In this document: positions 32,514-39,888 of the stretch, piece by piece | How the letters are laid out: every line of letters begins with the position of its first letter | Position numbering within the stretch: the stretch's first letter is position 1 | Source: Granulicella sp. 5B5 | Lineage (GTDB): Bacteria; Acidobacteriota; Terriglobia; Terriglobales; Acidobacteriaceae | DNA length: 64,000 nt | Direction of reading: 5' to 3' | NCBI RefSeq assembly: GCF_014083945.1 | Contig: NZ_CP046444.1 | Span: 2,294,001-2,358,000 of the forward strand | Position numbers and translations under genes: made by a program | Notes under the pieces: generated by a model | Seen by the model: the letters and a program-made list of their open reading frames with translations, nothing else | Told to the model about the DNA's origin: nothing | Databases searched by the model: none

Positions 32514-33168
32514 AGTCAACGATTCGTTCGCTGCGTACTGCGGTTTCTCGATATGTGCCGCTGACGTCTTGCATGCAGCGACGATAACAAACGCCATACT
32601 CGGCGATCTTCCAGCTTCTCTGTTTAGGAGCATCGACTTCAAGACCAGCAGTGCGGTCGTGGGGGCTATCTTCTGCGAGCATATTGCGGAGCGTGTTGGC
32701 GCAATCGTCAACCCCATCGAAAAGGGACACCCGGATGTCGTACCTCCATCAGCGGCCACCGCGTCGGAGGAATCGTTGCGTAATTATGCGAGCGGACTTG
32801 AAGTGAAGAGTACGATCGGCAATATTACCCAGGGAGCCAATCTGCGTGCAGGAGTGAGGCGCGTGGAACACATAACAGGAATTACCTGGCAGGCCCATCA
32901 TCGTGACGTCACATCGCTCATGGGTATCACATGGGATTTTGTTCAAAAGAGTAGTTCGTTTGAATATCCAGGAATTACCGGCATTTTCTTTGCGGATGGA
33001 CTGGATCAAACTGATTGGGGAGAGATCAGCGGTACCACCGGACGGAATACAAAGGTCAGCGGCATGCTAACCAGTGGTAAAGCTAAGATGGGTACTGGAT
33101 GGGTGATTGCCTGGAATGAGGCTGAATATCTCCAGGTCTTCAGGAAGCACCTAAAGGTATTCCTTTGA
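32503..33168 (+). CDS. Type II restriction endonuclease (PD-(D/E)XK), possibly ScaI-like
   Basis: 221 residues. A PD-(D/E)XK active site can be read: IEKGHPDVVPP with Asp78, then SGLEVKST with Glu100 and Lys102. GITWQAHHRDVTSLMGITWDF and GTGWVIAWNEAEYLQVFRKHL follow. Length and layout suggest the ScaI-type family, but I cannot verify that here and the recognition site is unknown. ATG 32503 has GGAGGG eight bases upstream, inside the end of the controller gene. Its 3' end overlaps the convergent methylase gene by 29 bases. A DNA-binding cassette context makes the nuclease call firm; the family name is tentative. Confidence 0.75.
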   Translation: MSYKVNDSFAAYCGFSICAADVLHAATITNAILGDLPASLFRSIDFKTSSAVVGAIFCEHIAERVGAIVNPIEKGHPDVVPPSAATASEESLRNYASGLEVKSTIGNITQGANLRAGVRRVEHITGITWQAHHRDVTSLMGITWDFVQKSSSFEYPGITGIFFADGLDQTDWGEISGTTGRNTKVSGMLTSGKAKMGTGWVIAWNEAEYLQVFRKHLKVFL

Positions 33169-33862
33169 AAGAGGGAGATGCAAAGCAGTTTAGCTGTGTC
33201 TCTAACTGCTCACCTCCGTAGTAGACCAACTCTTTGCTTCGCTTCCCAGCGACTCCAGGCATATCCAAAAGAGGAACAAACGGCAGATAATCACCGCATT
33301 TTCCTTCACAGCAGATTACCTGGCCTTTGCGTTGGAGAACCCACAGCGCAAGAGCAGAATAGTCCAATTGTGAACTACCATGCGCATAGCCCTCACCAGG
33401 ATCGTCTTTGTATGGCGGGTCAATGAACCAGGAAGCATCAATATCTGGAGCGGATGTGTAGTCACCCTCGATGAGCCTCCAGTGTTTGACTTTATGCACG
33501 GAAGCGGCCATGACTCGTTTGCTAATCTCCCAATTGCGCTCAAGGACGGGTGTTACTTTGATCCGTTTGTACTTGAACGCCATCTTGGTAGCAGCATGCA
33601 CGATGTGCAGAAACTCCGTGCTGCGTTCGCCGACCTTTAGATCTGGCAGTGAGAGTATCGACTCGGGCGTGGCCGATTCGATGAGCCATCGCCATATTTC
33701 GGCAACGCGATGATCACGCTCTACGAGAATCACCTGACGCGTCCAGTTCGACCCGTGCAGCCCATAGGAAGCAGCTCCCGCAAACGGCTCGATAATGACA
33801 TCGCGCGTAGGTGCAGCGTAGTGCCGTACGATCTGCTTCTTACGACCGTAGTAGTAGAACAT
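33140..33862 (-). CDS. D12-class DNA adenine methyltransferase of the R-M system
   Basis: 240 residues. YYGRKKQIVRHYAAP is the N-terminal motif X-like part, IIEPFAGAASYGLHG is motif I (AdoMet binding), and WFIDPPYKDDPGEGY is motif IV with the catalytic DPPY. This is the Dam/D12 alpha-class order for N6-adenine methylation. It should protect the host from the convergent endonuclease. ATG 33862 follows GAGGG by nine bases; a GTG at 33895 would extend it but overlaps the AGTATTCA element. AT-richer than its surroundings. Confidence 0.85.
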   Translation of the reverse strand: MFYYYGRKKQIVRHYAAPTRDVIIEPFAGAASYGLHGSNWTRQVILVERDHRVAEIWRWLIESATPESILSLPDLKVGERSTEFLHIVHAATKMAFKYKRIKVTPVLERNWEISKRVMAASVHKVKHWRLIEGDYTSAPDIDASWFIDPPYKDDPGEGYAHGSSQLDYSALALWVLQRKGQVICCEGKCGDYLPFVPLLDMPGVAGKRSKELVYYGGEQLETQLNCFASPSFKGIPLGAS

Positions 33863-33876
33863 CCACGTGTGCCCTC

Positions 33877-33884
33877 TGAATACT
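33877..33884 (-). promoter_or_regulatory. AGTATTCA element before the methylase gene
   Basis: On the minus strand, TATAGT (a good -10) runs into AGTATTCA, ending 14 bases before the methylase ATG. The same octamer lies 18 bases before the controller GTG. It may be a controller-protein operator half-site, a -10 promoter element, or both. Confidence 0.5.
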
Positions 33885-33905
33885 ATAGCCTGCACGGCTC
33901 ATCTA

Positions 33906-33951
33906 AAAACCCCTCTTCATACCGGGTGAGGCTGACACGAAGAGGGGTTTT
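33906..33951 (-). terminator. Terminator after the transaldolase gene
   Basis: AAAACCCCTCTTC and GAAGAGGGGTTTT form a perfect 13-bp stem with a 20-base loop, followed on the minus strand by TTTTT. It separates the transaldolase gene from the methylase promoter and marks the right border of the restriction-modification cassette. Confidence 0.85.
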
Positions 33952-33970
33952 ATAGCATGTCTGCTTGGGC

Positions 33971-34957
33971 TTACACGGCAACGTTAAGTTCCGCGACGCG
34001 CTTGGCGAGCAGTGCTTCGAGGTCGACGAGCGCCTTGGAGAAGCCGTCGATGCCCTCCTGCAGCTTGTCCTTGGCCATGCGGTTCTTCTCGTGCATGGCA
34101 TCGAAGGTGGCCTTGTCCATGGGGATCTTGTCGATGTTCATGGCGGCGGCCTTGCTGGCGTCGAGCTTCAGCGGAAGCGTGCCTTCGGTGGTCTGGAGCT
34201 CTTCAAGCAGCTTGGGCGCGATGGTGAGCAGGTCGCACCCGGCCAGCTCGGTGATCTCGCCGGTGTTGCGGAAGCTGGCGCCCATTACCTGCGTCTTGTA
34301 GCCGAAGTGCTTGTAGTAGTAGAAGATCTCGGTGACGGACTCAACGCCGGGGTCTTCGGCGCCATGGTAGTCCTTGCCCGTGTCCTTCTTGTACCAGTCG
34401 AGGATGCGGCCGACGAAGGGCGAGATGAGCGTGACCTTGGCTTCGGCACAGGCGATGGCCTGGTGCAGGCCGAAGAGCAGGGTGAGGTTGCAGTGGATGC
34501 CTTCCTTCTCCAGGATCTCGGCGGCCTTGATGCCCTCCCAGGTGGAGGCGACCTTGACCAGAACGTGGTCGTTGGTAATGCCGGCGGCGTTGTACTGCGC
34601 GATGATGTCGCGGGCGGCGGCGAGCGTGCCCTCGGTGTCGAAGCTCAGGCGGGCGTCAACCTCGGTGGAGACGCGGCCGGGGACGATCTCGAGGATCTTC
34701 TTGCCGAAGGCGACGGCGAGGGACTTGAAGGCGGCGGCGGCGACCTGCTCGTCGGTGGCGGCGGTGCCGAGCTGCTTGCGCGCGGCGAGGAGGCAGTCGT
34801 CGACGATGGACTGGTACTCGGGCATCTGGGCAGCGGCGGCGATCAGCGAGGGGTTCGTAGTCGCGTCGGTCGGCTTGTACTTCTTGATGGAGTTGATGTC
34901 GCCGGTATCGGAGACGACGGTCGTATAGGACTTGAGCTGATCGAGTAGATTCGCCAT
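33971..34957 (-). CDS. tal: Transaldolase
   Basis: Pentose-phosphate enzyme exchanging a dihydroxyacetone unit. 328 residues, close to the TalA/B length. [19 protein letters not shown] is the N-terminal signature, and [42 protein letters not shown] carries the Schiff-base lysine (VLVKVAST). [10 protein letters not shown] and [23 protein letters not shown] follow. AGGAG sits seven bases before ATG 34957, which fixes the start; the open frame upstream is not coding. Glycogen synthase lies nearby, so this is a carbon-metabolism neighbourhood. Confidence 0.95.
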   Translation of the reverse strand: MANLLDQLKSYTTVVSDTGDINSIKKYKPTDATTNPSLIAAAAQMPEYQSIVDDCLLAARKQLGTAATDEQVAAAAFKSLAVAFGKKILEIVPGRVSTEVDARLSFDTEGTLAAARDIIAQYNAAGITNDHVLVKVASTWEGIKAAEILEKEGIHCNLTLLFGLHQAIACAEAKVTLISPFVGRILDWYKKDTGKDYHGAEDPGVESVTEIFYYYKHFGYKTQVMGASFRNTGEITELAGCDLLTIAPKLLEELQTTEGTLPLKLDASKAAAMNIDKIPMDKATFDAMHEKNRMAKDKLQEGIDGFSKALVDLEALLAKRVAELNVAV

Positions 34958-35154
34958 GGGAAGGCTCCTGTGGGTTGAACGATGCGGGCCCGGCGCGGAT
35001 GCGACGGAATACTTCGCGACATCACGATTATAGTCGCGTTCGCGGCTGCCGGTCAGTGGGGCTTTCTGACGGCTGCGGGTGCGGGGGTGGATTTGTGCAT
35101 CCAAGGTTAAAGCAATGCGAATCTAATGGATTGCGAAGGAACGAGGAACGGCGA

Positions 35155-35349
35155 ATGTCCGAAGATAAGCACCCCGACCATCACCACGCCCAGACCGGGC
35201 CGGTGATGCCCCATGAACAACAGCAACCCTACTGGAAGCGAGCGCACAAGGATTGGAAGTTCTGGGTGGGTGTGGTGTTCATCGCCGTCGCGATTGCCAT
35301 CTATGTGCTGAGTCTGGACCTTTCGACTGTGCCGCATCCTCACACCTAG
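35155..35349 (+). CDS. Small His-rich single-span membrane protein
   Basis: 64 residues: a hydrophilic, His-rich start (MSEDKHPDHHHAQTGPVMPH), a linker YWKRAHKDWKFW, then one membrane span (VGVVFIAVAIAIYVLSL) and a short VPHPHT end. GAGG is eight bases before ATG 35155. It is too well formed (RBS, charge-span-charge) to ignore, but I do not recognise the family. It diverges from transaldolase and converges on the glycogen synthase gene. Confidence 0.6.
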   Translation: MSEDKHPDHHHAQTGPVMPHEQQQPYWKRAHKDWKFWVGVVFIAVAIAIYVLSLDLSTVPHPHT

Positions 35350-35367
35350 ATCCGCGTTTAGCGGGCG

Positions 35368-36756
35368 CTACTTCCTGATGAGCGATTGGTAGAGGTCGAT
35401 GGTCTGCTGGGCGATGGCTGTCCAGGAGAAGTGCTCTTCCACGCGCTTGCGGCCGGCTTCGCCCATGGCTTTGGCCTTGGCGGGGTCGGCGAGCAACTCG
35501 GTGATGCGGGTGGCGAGGTCTTTTGAGAATTTCTGCGGATTGGTGGGGAAGCTTGTCGCCGGGTCGGTTTCGAAGTGAATCAGGTGGCCGGTGGGGGTCT
35601 TGTCGCCGGAGTTGGACTCGTCGATGACGACCTCGAGGATGCCTCCGGTGGCCGAGGCGACGACGGGAGCCTTGCAGGCCATGGCCTCCAGGTTGATGAT
35701 GCCGAAGGGCTCGTAGACCGAAGGGCAGCAGAAGACGGCGCAGTGGCTGTAGAGCTGGATCGCCTCTTCCTTGCTGACCATCTGCTCGATCCAGACGATG
35801 TTGTGGCCGCGACCGGTGGCGTCGCCGGTTGCTGCGGCGTGGCCTGGCGGGTTGTGCACGTTGTCGGAGTCGACGGTGGTGGCCGGCGGCTTGGTGCCGG
35901 GGTCGGGGGTCTCGTCGTGCAGTGCAGCAGAGACGTCGACGTTGGTGAGCGCCTGCACCTTGTTGCGCATCTCGGCGGCGATCTCCGGGGTGTCGGGTGC
36001 TCCGGCGCAGAGGACAACTTGCGTCCCGGGCGGTAGATGGGGGATGGCATCTACCAGGTGCGTGACGCCCTTCTGCCGCGTGATGCGTCCGACAAAGAGC
36101 ACGTAGGGCTTCGTCTTGTCGACGCCGTATTTGTCGAGCGCGTCGGTGGAGGGGTTGTACTGGTACTGGTTCAGGTCGATGCCGTTGTAGATGACGTGGA
36201 TGCGGGCGGGGTCGACGTCGGGGTAGGCCTTCTGGATGTCGGCCTTGGTGCCGTTGGAGACAGCGATGATCGCGTCGGCTTCGAGGATCGCGGTGCGCTC
36301 CATCCACGACGACAGCGCGTAGCCGGAGCCGAGCTGCTCGGCCTTCCACGCGCGCAGCGGCTCCAGCGAGTGCGTGGTGAGCACGAAGGGGATGTTGTAG
36401 AGCTTCTTGGCGAGGAAGCCCGCCATCGAGACGTACCAGGTGTGCGTGTGGATGACGTCGAGCTTTTCAAGATGCAGTTGCTGCAGCAGATTGAGCGAGA
36501 GCGCCTCCAGCGCACCCTTGAACTTGGCCTGCGTGCCATTGGAGATCATGGGCCACGGCTGGTTGAAGTAGACGTGCAGGTTGGGATTGTGCGGCAGCTC
36601 GGCATCGTGTAGGGAGTCGGCGGGCGGGACTTCGCCCCAGGCGTGGACTTCGACCTCGATGAACTTGGCCAGCTCGCGGGAGAGGTACTCGACATGCACG
36701 CCGGCGCCGCCGTAGACGTAAGGGGGATACTCGCGGGTCATCAGGCCTACACGCAT
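35368..36756 (-). CDS. glgA: Glycogen synthase (GT4-type, ADP-glucose)
   Basis: 462 residues. MRVGLMTREYPPYVYGGAGVHVEYLSREL is the start of the actinobacterial/acidobacterial GlgA (GT4) group. DVIHTHTWYVSMAGFLAKKL, VLTTHSLEPLRAWKAEQLG and VLFVGRITRQKGVTHLVDAI follow, and CCPSVYEPFGIINLEAMACKAPVVAS carries the conserved E-x7-E donor site. An extra stretch of about 45 residues (about 290-335, Pro/Thr/Asp-rich) sits before GHNIVWIEQMVSKEE. GGAG lies eight bases before ATG 36756. The family could also make maltose-1-phosphate (GlgM); sequence alone does not decide. Confidence 0.88.
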   Translation of the reverse strand: MRVGLMTREYPPYVYGGAGVHVEYLSRELAKFIEVEVHAWGEVPPADSLHDAELPHNPNLHVYFNQPWPMISNGTQAKFKGALEALSLNLLQQLHLEKLDVIHTHTWYVSMAGFLAKKLYNIPFVLTTHSLEPLRAWKAEQLGSGYALSSWMERTAILEADAIIAVSNGTKADIQKAYPDVDPARIHVIYNGIDLNQYQYNPSTDALDKYGVDKTKPYVLFVGRITRQKGVTHLVDAIPHLPPGTQVVLCAGAPDTPEIAAEMRNKVQALTNVDVSAALHDETPDPGTKPPATTVDSDNVHNPPGHAAATGDATGRGHNIVWIEQMVSKEEAIQLYSHCAVFCCPSVYEPFGIINLEAMACKAPVVASATGGILEVVIDESNSGDKTPTGHLIHFETDPATSFPTNPQKFSKDLATRITELLADPAKAKAMGEAGRKRVEEHFSWTAIAQQTIDLYQSLIRK

Positions 36757-36835
36757 GGTTGGAACTCCTTCTCTTGGTTGGATGCAGCGCACGGATGAGG
36801 ATAAATGAGTGTCTTGCAGTTGTGGTGAGCGAGGC

Positions 36836-36883
36836 GAAAAGCTCTCCCGCCAAGTGCGCGGAGTTAGCGAAGTTGCGCCACGG
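36836..36883. repeat. Dispersed repeat 'CTCCCGCCAAGTGCGCGGAG' type, copy 2
   Basis: Matches 6951-6998 at roughly 39 of 48 positions by eye, in the same orientation. It lies just upstream of the frameshifted DUF885 gene. Confidence 0.6.
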
Positions 36884-36911
36884 CGTTTGTGGCTCAGGTA
36901 CAACTGTTGGC

Positions 36912-38710
36912 ATGGTCAATTTGAAGTCTGGCATGATGGCGCTGGCGCTGGGAGCGGTGTGTGCCGCGGCACAGCAGGGAACGGTGAAGGTACAACCCGT
37001 GGCAAAGCTGACTGCCACGGACGCGAAGTTCGAGGCAATCTATAAGGCCGATGAGGTGTGGCGGCGCGCGCAAGTCGGCGCGGAGTCGGCTGAAGATGAA
37101 AAGCTGCATCTGGGCCCGGCGCACCTGGAGCGCGTGGACCCGGCGACCGAGGCAAAGCAGACAGCGCACTGGCAGAGCGTGCTGGCGCAGCTTGGCAAGA
37201 TCAACGCGACGGGGCTGTCGAAAGACGAGAAGCTGAACTACGAGGTCTATAAGGCTCAGATTGTTGTCGCTGCCAACGCGCAGAAGTTCAAGGAGTACGA
37301 ACGGCCGGTGAACTCGGACTCGCAGTTCTGGGGTTTCATTGCACCGCTCGATGCGCGTGGGTTTCGCAATGCGGGGCAGTACAAGCGATACCTGTCGCGG
37401 CTGCATGATGTGCCGAAGTACTTCGCCGAGCAGGAGACAGAGATGCGCGCAGGCATGGCGCGCGGGTTCACGCCGCCGCGCGTCACCCTCGAAGGCCGCG
37501 ACCGGGCTTGAAGGACGTTGCAGAGGCGAAGGACGCGCAGGCGACGAGCTTCTGGAAGCCATTCGCGCAGATGCCTGCGTCGATCCCGGCGGAAGATCAG
37601 GCCAAGCTGCGCAACGAGGCGGAGGACGTGATTACGCACAGCGTGATGCCTACCTACGCGAAGATGTTGAAGTTCTTCGACGGCGAGTATGTGCCGCATG
37701 CGATGACGTCGCTCGCCGCCGAGGACCTGCCCGATGGCAAGGCTTACTACCAGTCGAAGATCCTGGAGTACGCGACAGTGACGATGACGCCGGAGCAGAT
37801 TCACGCCATCGGGTTGAGCGAGATGGCGAAGATCCACGCGGAGATGCTGGAGCAGATGCAGGCCAGCGGCTTCAAAGGGACGTTTCCGGAGTTCCTGACG
37901 TTTCTGCGCACCGATCCGCAGTTTTATGTGAAGACGCCGCAGGAGCTGCTGGACCACGCGGCGTGGATCGCCAAGGAGTTCGATGGCGTAGCCAGCCGCT
38001 ACTTTGGCTATGAGCCGCGCGAGCGCTTCGGCATTGTGCCGGTGCCGCCGGCGATGGCGCCGTTCTATACGGCTGGGCGCGGCGGCATGAGCTCGTATCT
38101 GCTGAACACGTACGATCTGCCGTCGCGGCCGCTGTACTCGCTGCCTGCGCTGACGCTGCATGAGAGTGCGCCGGGGCATAGCTGGCAGCAGGCCATCGCG
38201 ATGGAGCTGGAGCGCGACCAGAAGCGTCCGGAGTTTCGCAAGGAGTACATCTCGGCCTATGGCGAAGGCTGGGCGCTGTACTGCGAGCGGCTCGGCGTGG
38301 AGATGGGCATCTATCACACACCGTATGAGAAGTTCGGCATGTTGAGCTACCAGGCGTGGCGAGCAGCGCGGCTGGTGGTGGATACCGGCATCCACTCCGA
38401 AGGCTGGACGCGCGCGCAGGCACAGCAGTACCTGCGCGAGAACACAGCACTGAGCGACCACGAGATCGAGACGGAGGTCGATCGCTACATCAGCTGGCCG
38501 GGGCAGGCGCTGAGCTACTATCTCGGTGAGATGGAGATCCTGAAAGAACGCCGCAAGGCCGAAGCAACGCTGGGAGCTAAGTTCAACATCCGCGCCTTTC
38601 ATGATGCCGTGCTGGAGACAGGCAGCATTCCGCTGCCTGTGTTGGAAGAGCACCTGGATGCGTGGATCGCAGGCGGCGGTGTGGGGCCATTTCCAGAGAT
38701 GGAGCGGTAG
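36912..38710 (+). pseudogene. DUF885 metalloprotease-like gene with a frameshift
   Basis: Two frames together make one DUF885 protein of about 600 residues. The first part (36912 to about 37509) has a signal-like start and runs to RGFTPPRVTLEGRDRA, then hits a stop. The second (from about 37508 to 38710) carries on one frame back with KDVAEAKDAQATSFWKPFAQ and holds the core TLHESAPGHSWQQAIAMEL, YGEGWALYCERLGVEMG and YHDAV-type end. One missing base in the CCGGGC run near 37499-37505 explains it. The HExxxGH-like motif and EGWALY resemble zinc metalloproteases. It may be a real pseudogene or a sequencing error. An intact DUF885 gene lies at 55016-56815. Confidence 0.8.
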
Positions 38711-38725
38711 GCATGCGGCAACAGA

Positions 38726-38751
38726 AAAGCCCCCGGAATGCCGGGGGCTTT
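38726..38751. terminator. Bidirectional terminator between convergent genes
   Basis: AAAGCCCCCGG, loop AATG, CCGGGGGCTTT. It lies between the stop of the DUF885 gene and the stop of the DsbA-like gene, serving both. Confidence 0.88.
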
Positions 38752-38768
38752 GTCGTTTCGCTGCGTTG

Positions 38769-39779
38769 TTACTTGCCGGGCTTCGCCGGGCTGCTGGCAC
38801 CGGGTGTTGCGGCCGGAGCTGGTGTCGCGTTGGGGTCGACATACGGCGGCGGCGGAGCCACGTTCTGCGCGCGCAGGGCGTCGTCGATGACGTTGAAGAT
38901 AAAGCCGATCGGCACCGCGCCGTCGATCTTGTCGCCGTTGATGAAGAGTGCCGGCGTCGAATCTACACCGAGTTTGACGCCGAGCTTCTTGCTCTCCTCG
39001 ATCGTGGCGGTGTCCTGCTTCTTCAGGCAGGCATCGAGCGCGGTTGCGTCCAGGTGCTGCGACGTGGCCTGTTCCCTGGCGATCGTATCCAGCTGCTCGG
39101 CCGCGCGGGGCAGCGTCTTGTCGGCCTTGGGGTCCTTGGGGTCGGCGCCAATGTCGGAAGAGTGGCCGTGCACGTAGTCCACCATGTCCCAGTAGGCTTT
39201 GGGTGACTGCGTTGCGAGGCAGTTCACGTCCACCGCAGCGTGCATGGCCCAGGGATGCTGCTCCAGCGGGAAGTCCTTGTAGACGATGTGGACCTTGTCG
39301 CCGTAACGCTGGGTGATGGCCGGAAAGATGGACTCATGCAGCCGCGCGCAGTAGGGGCATTCGAGGTCGTCAAAGCCGACGATGAGTACCGGCGCGGTCA
39401 GCGGGCCGCCGCGTGAGGGGCGGCCTTCCGCCGAGACCAGCGAGCGCGGGTCGGCGGAGATGTCGAACTTGTTGAACTGCGCCATCGTTTTGCCGTCAGC
39501 GGAGATCAGGAAGTGGATGGGGTGCGAGGTCTGGCCTTCGTTGGAGAAGGTGACGGTGATGGACTCGTAGCCGGGCAGCTCGGAGGCCGTGGGCACGCCG
39601 ACGTTGATGGTGGAGTCGGGCGGTAGGTTGGCCTTCTGGCGGAGCAGCACCTCAACGCGCCGTGCGGTCGCGAGCGGCAAGGGCTGGCCGGAGACAACGG
39701 CGGGCGTCTGCGCATGGCAGCCAAGGCTGGCGAGCGCTGCGGTGAGGACAAGAGGGGCGAGATTGCGTGGGTTCAACAC
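38769..39779 (-). CDS. DsbA-family thioredoxin-fold protein, exported
   Basis: Disulfide oxidoreductase/isomerase-like protein of about 336 residues. The first 24 residues (LAPLVLTAALASLGCHAQ) look like an export or lipoprotein signal. A domain of about 100 residues precedes the thioredoxin fold, which opens with VLIVGFDDLECPYCARLHES; the active CPYC is at residues 141-144. STPALFINGDKIDGAVP gives the cis-proline region. It ends in a Pro/Ala-rich tail (VAPPPPYVDPNATPAPAA). GTG 39779 is chosen because the open frame upstream runs through non-coding sequence beside lptD; the RBS is weak. It may fold LptD, whose gene is immediately upstream. Confidence 0.82.
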   Translation of the reverse strand: MLNPRNLAPLVLTAALASLGCHAQTPAVVSGQPLPLATARRVEVLLRQKANLPPDSTINVGVPTASELPGYESITVTFSNEGQTSHPIHFLISADGKTMAQFNKFDISADPRSLVSAEGRPSRGGPLTAPVLIVGFDDLECPYCARLHESIFPAITQRYGDKVHIVYKDFPLEQHPWAMHAAVDVNCLATQSPKAYWDMVDYVHGHSSDIGADPKDPKADKTLPRAAEQLDTIAREQATSQHLDATALDACLKKQDTATIEESKKLGVKLGVDSTPALFINGDKIDGAVPIGFIFNVIDDALRAQNVAPPPPYVDPNATPAPAATPGASSPAKPGK

Positions 39780-39888
39780 AGTAGTTTGATTATCGCAGAG
39801 GGGAAAGGTAAGCAGAGGGGACAGAGGACAGGAGATAGAGGATAGTGAAAGGGTGGGAACACGCTCCTCTACTCGCTTATCCTCACCT

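Noticed and set aside
37508-38710. Separate gene starting at TTG 37508
   Set aside because: It lacks an RBS and begins mid-domain; joined with the upstream frame it makes one normal DUF885 protein.
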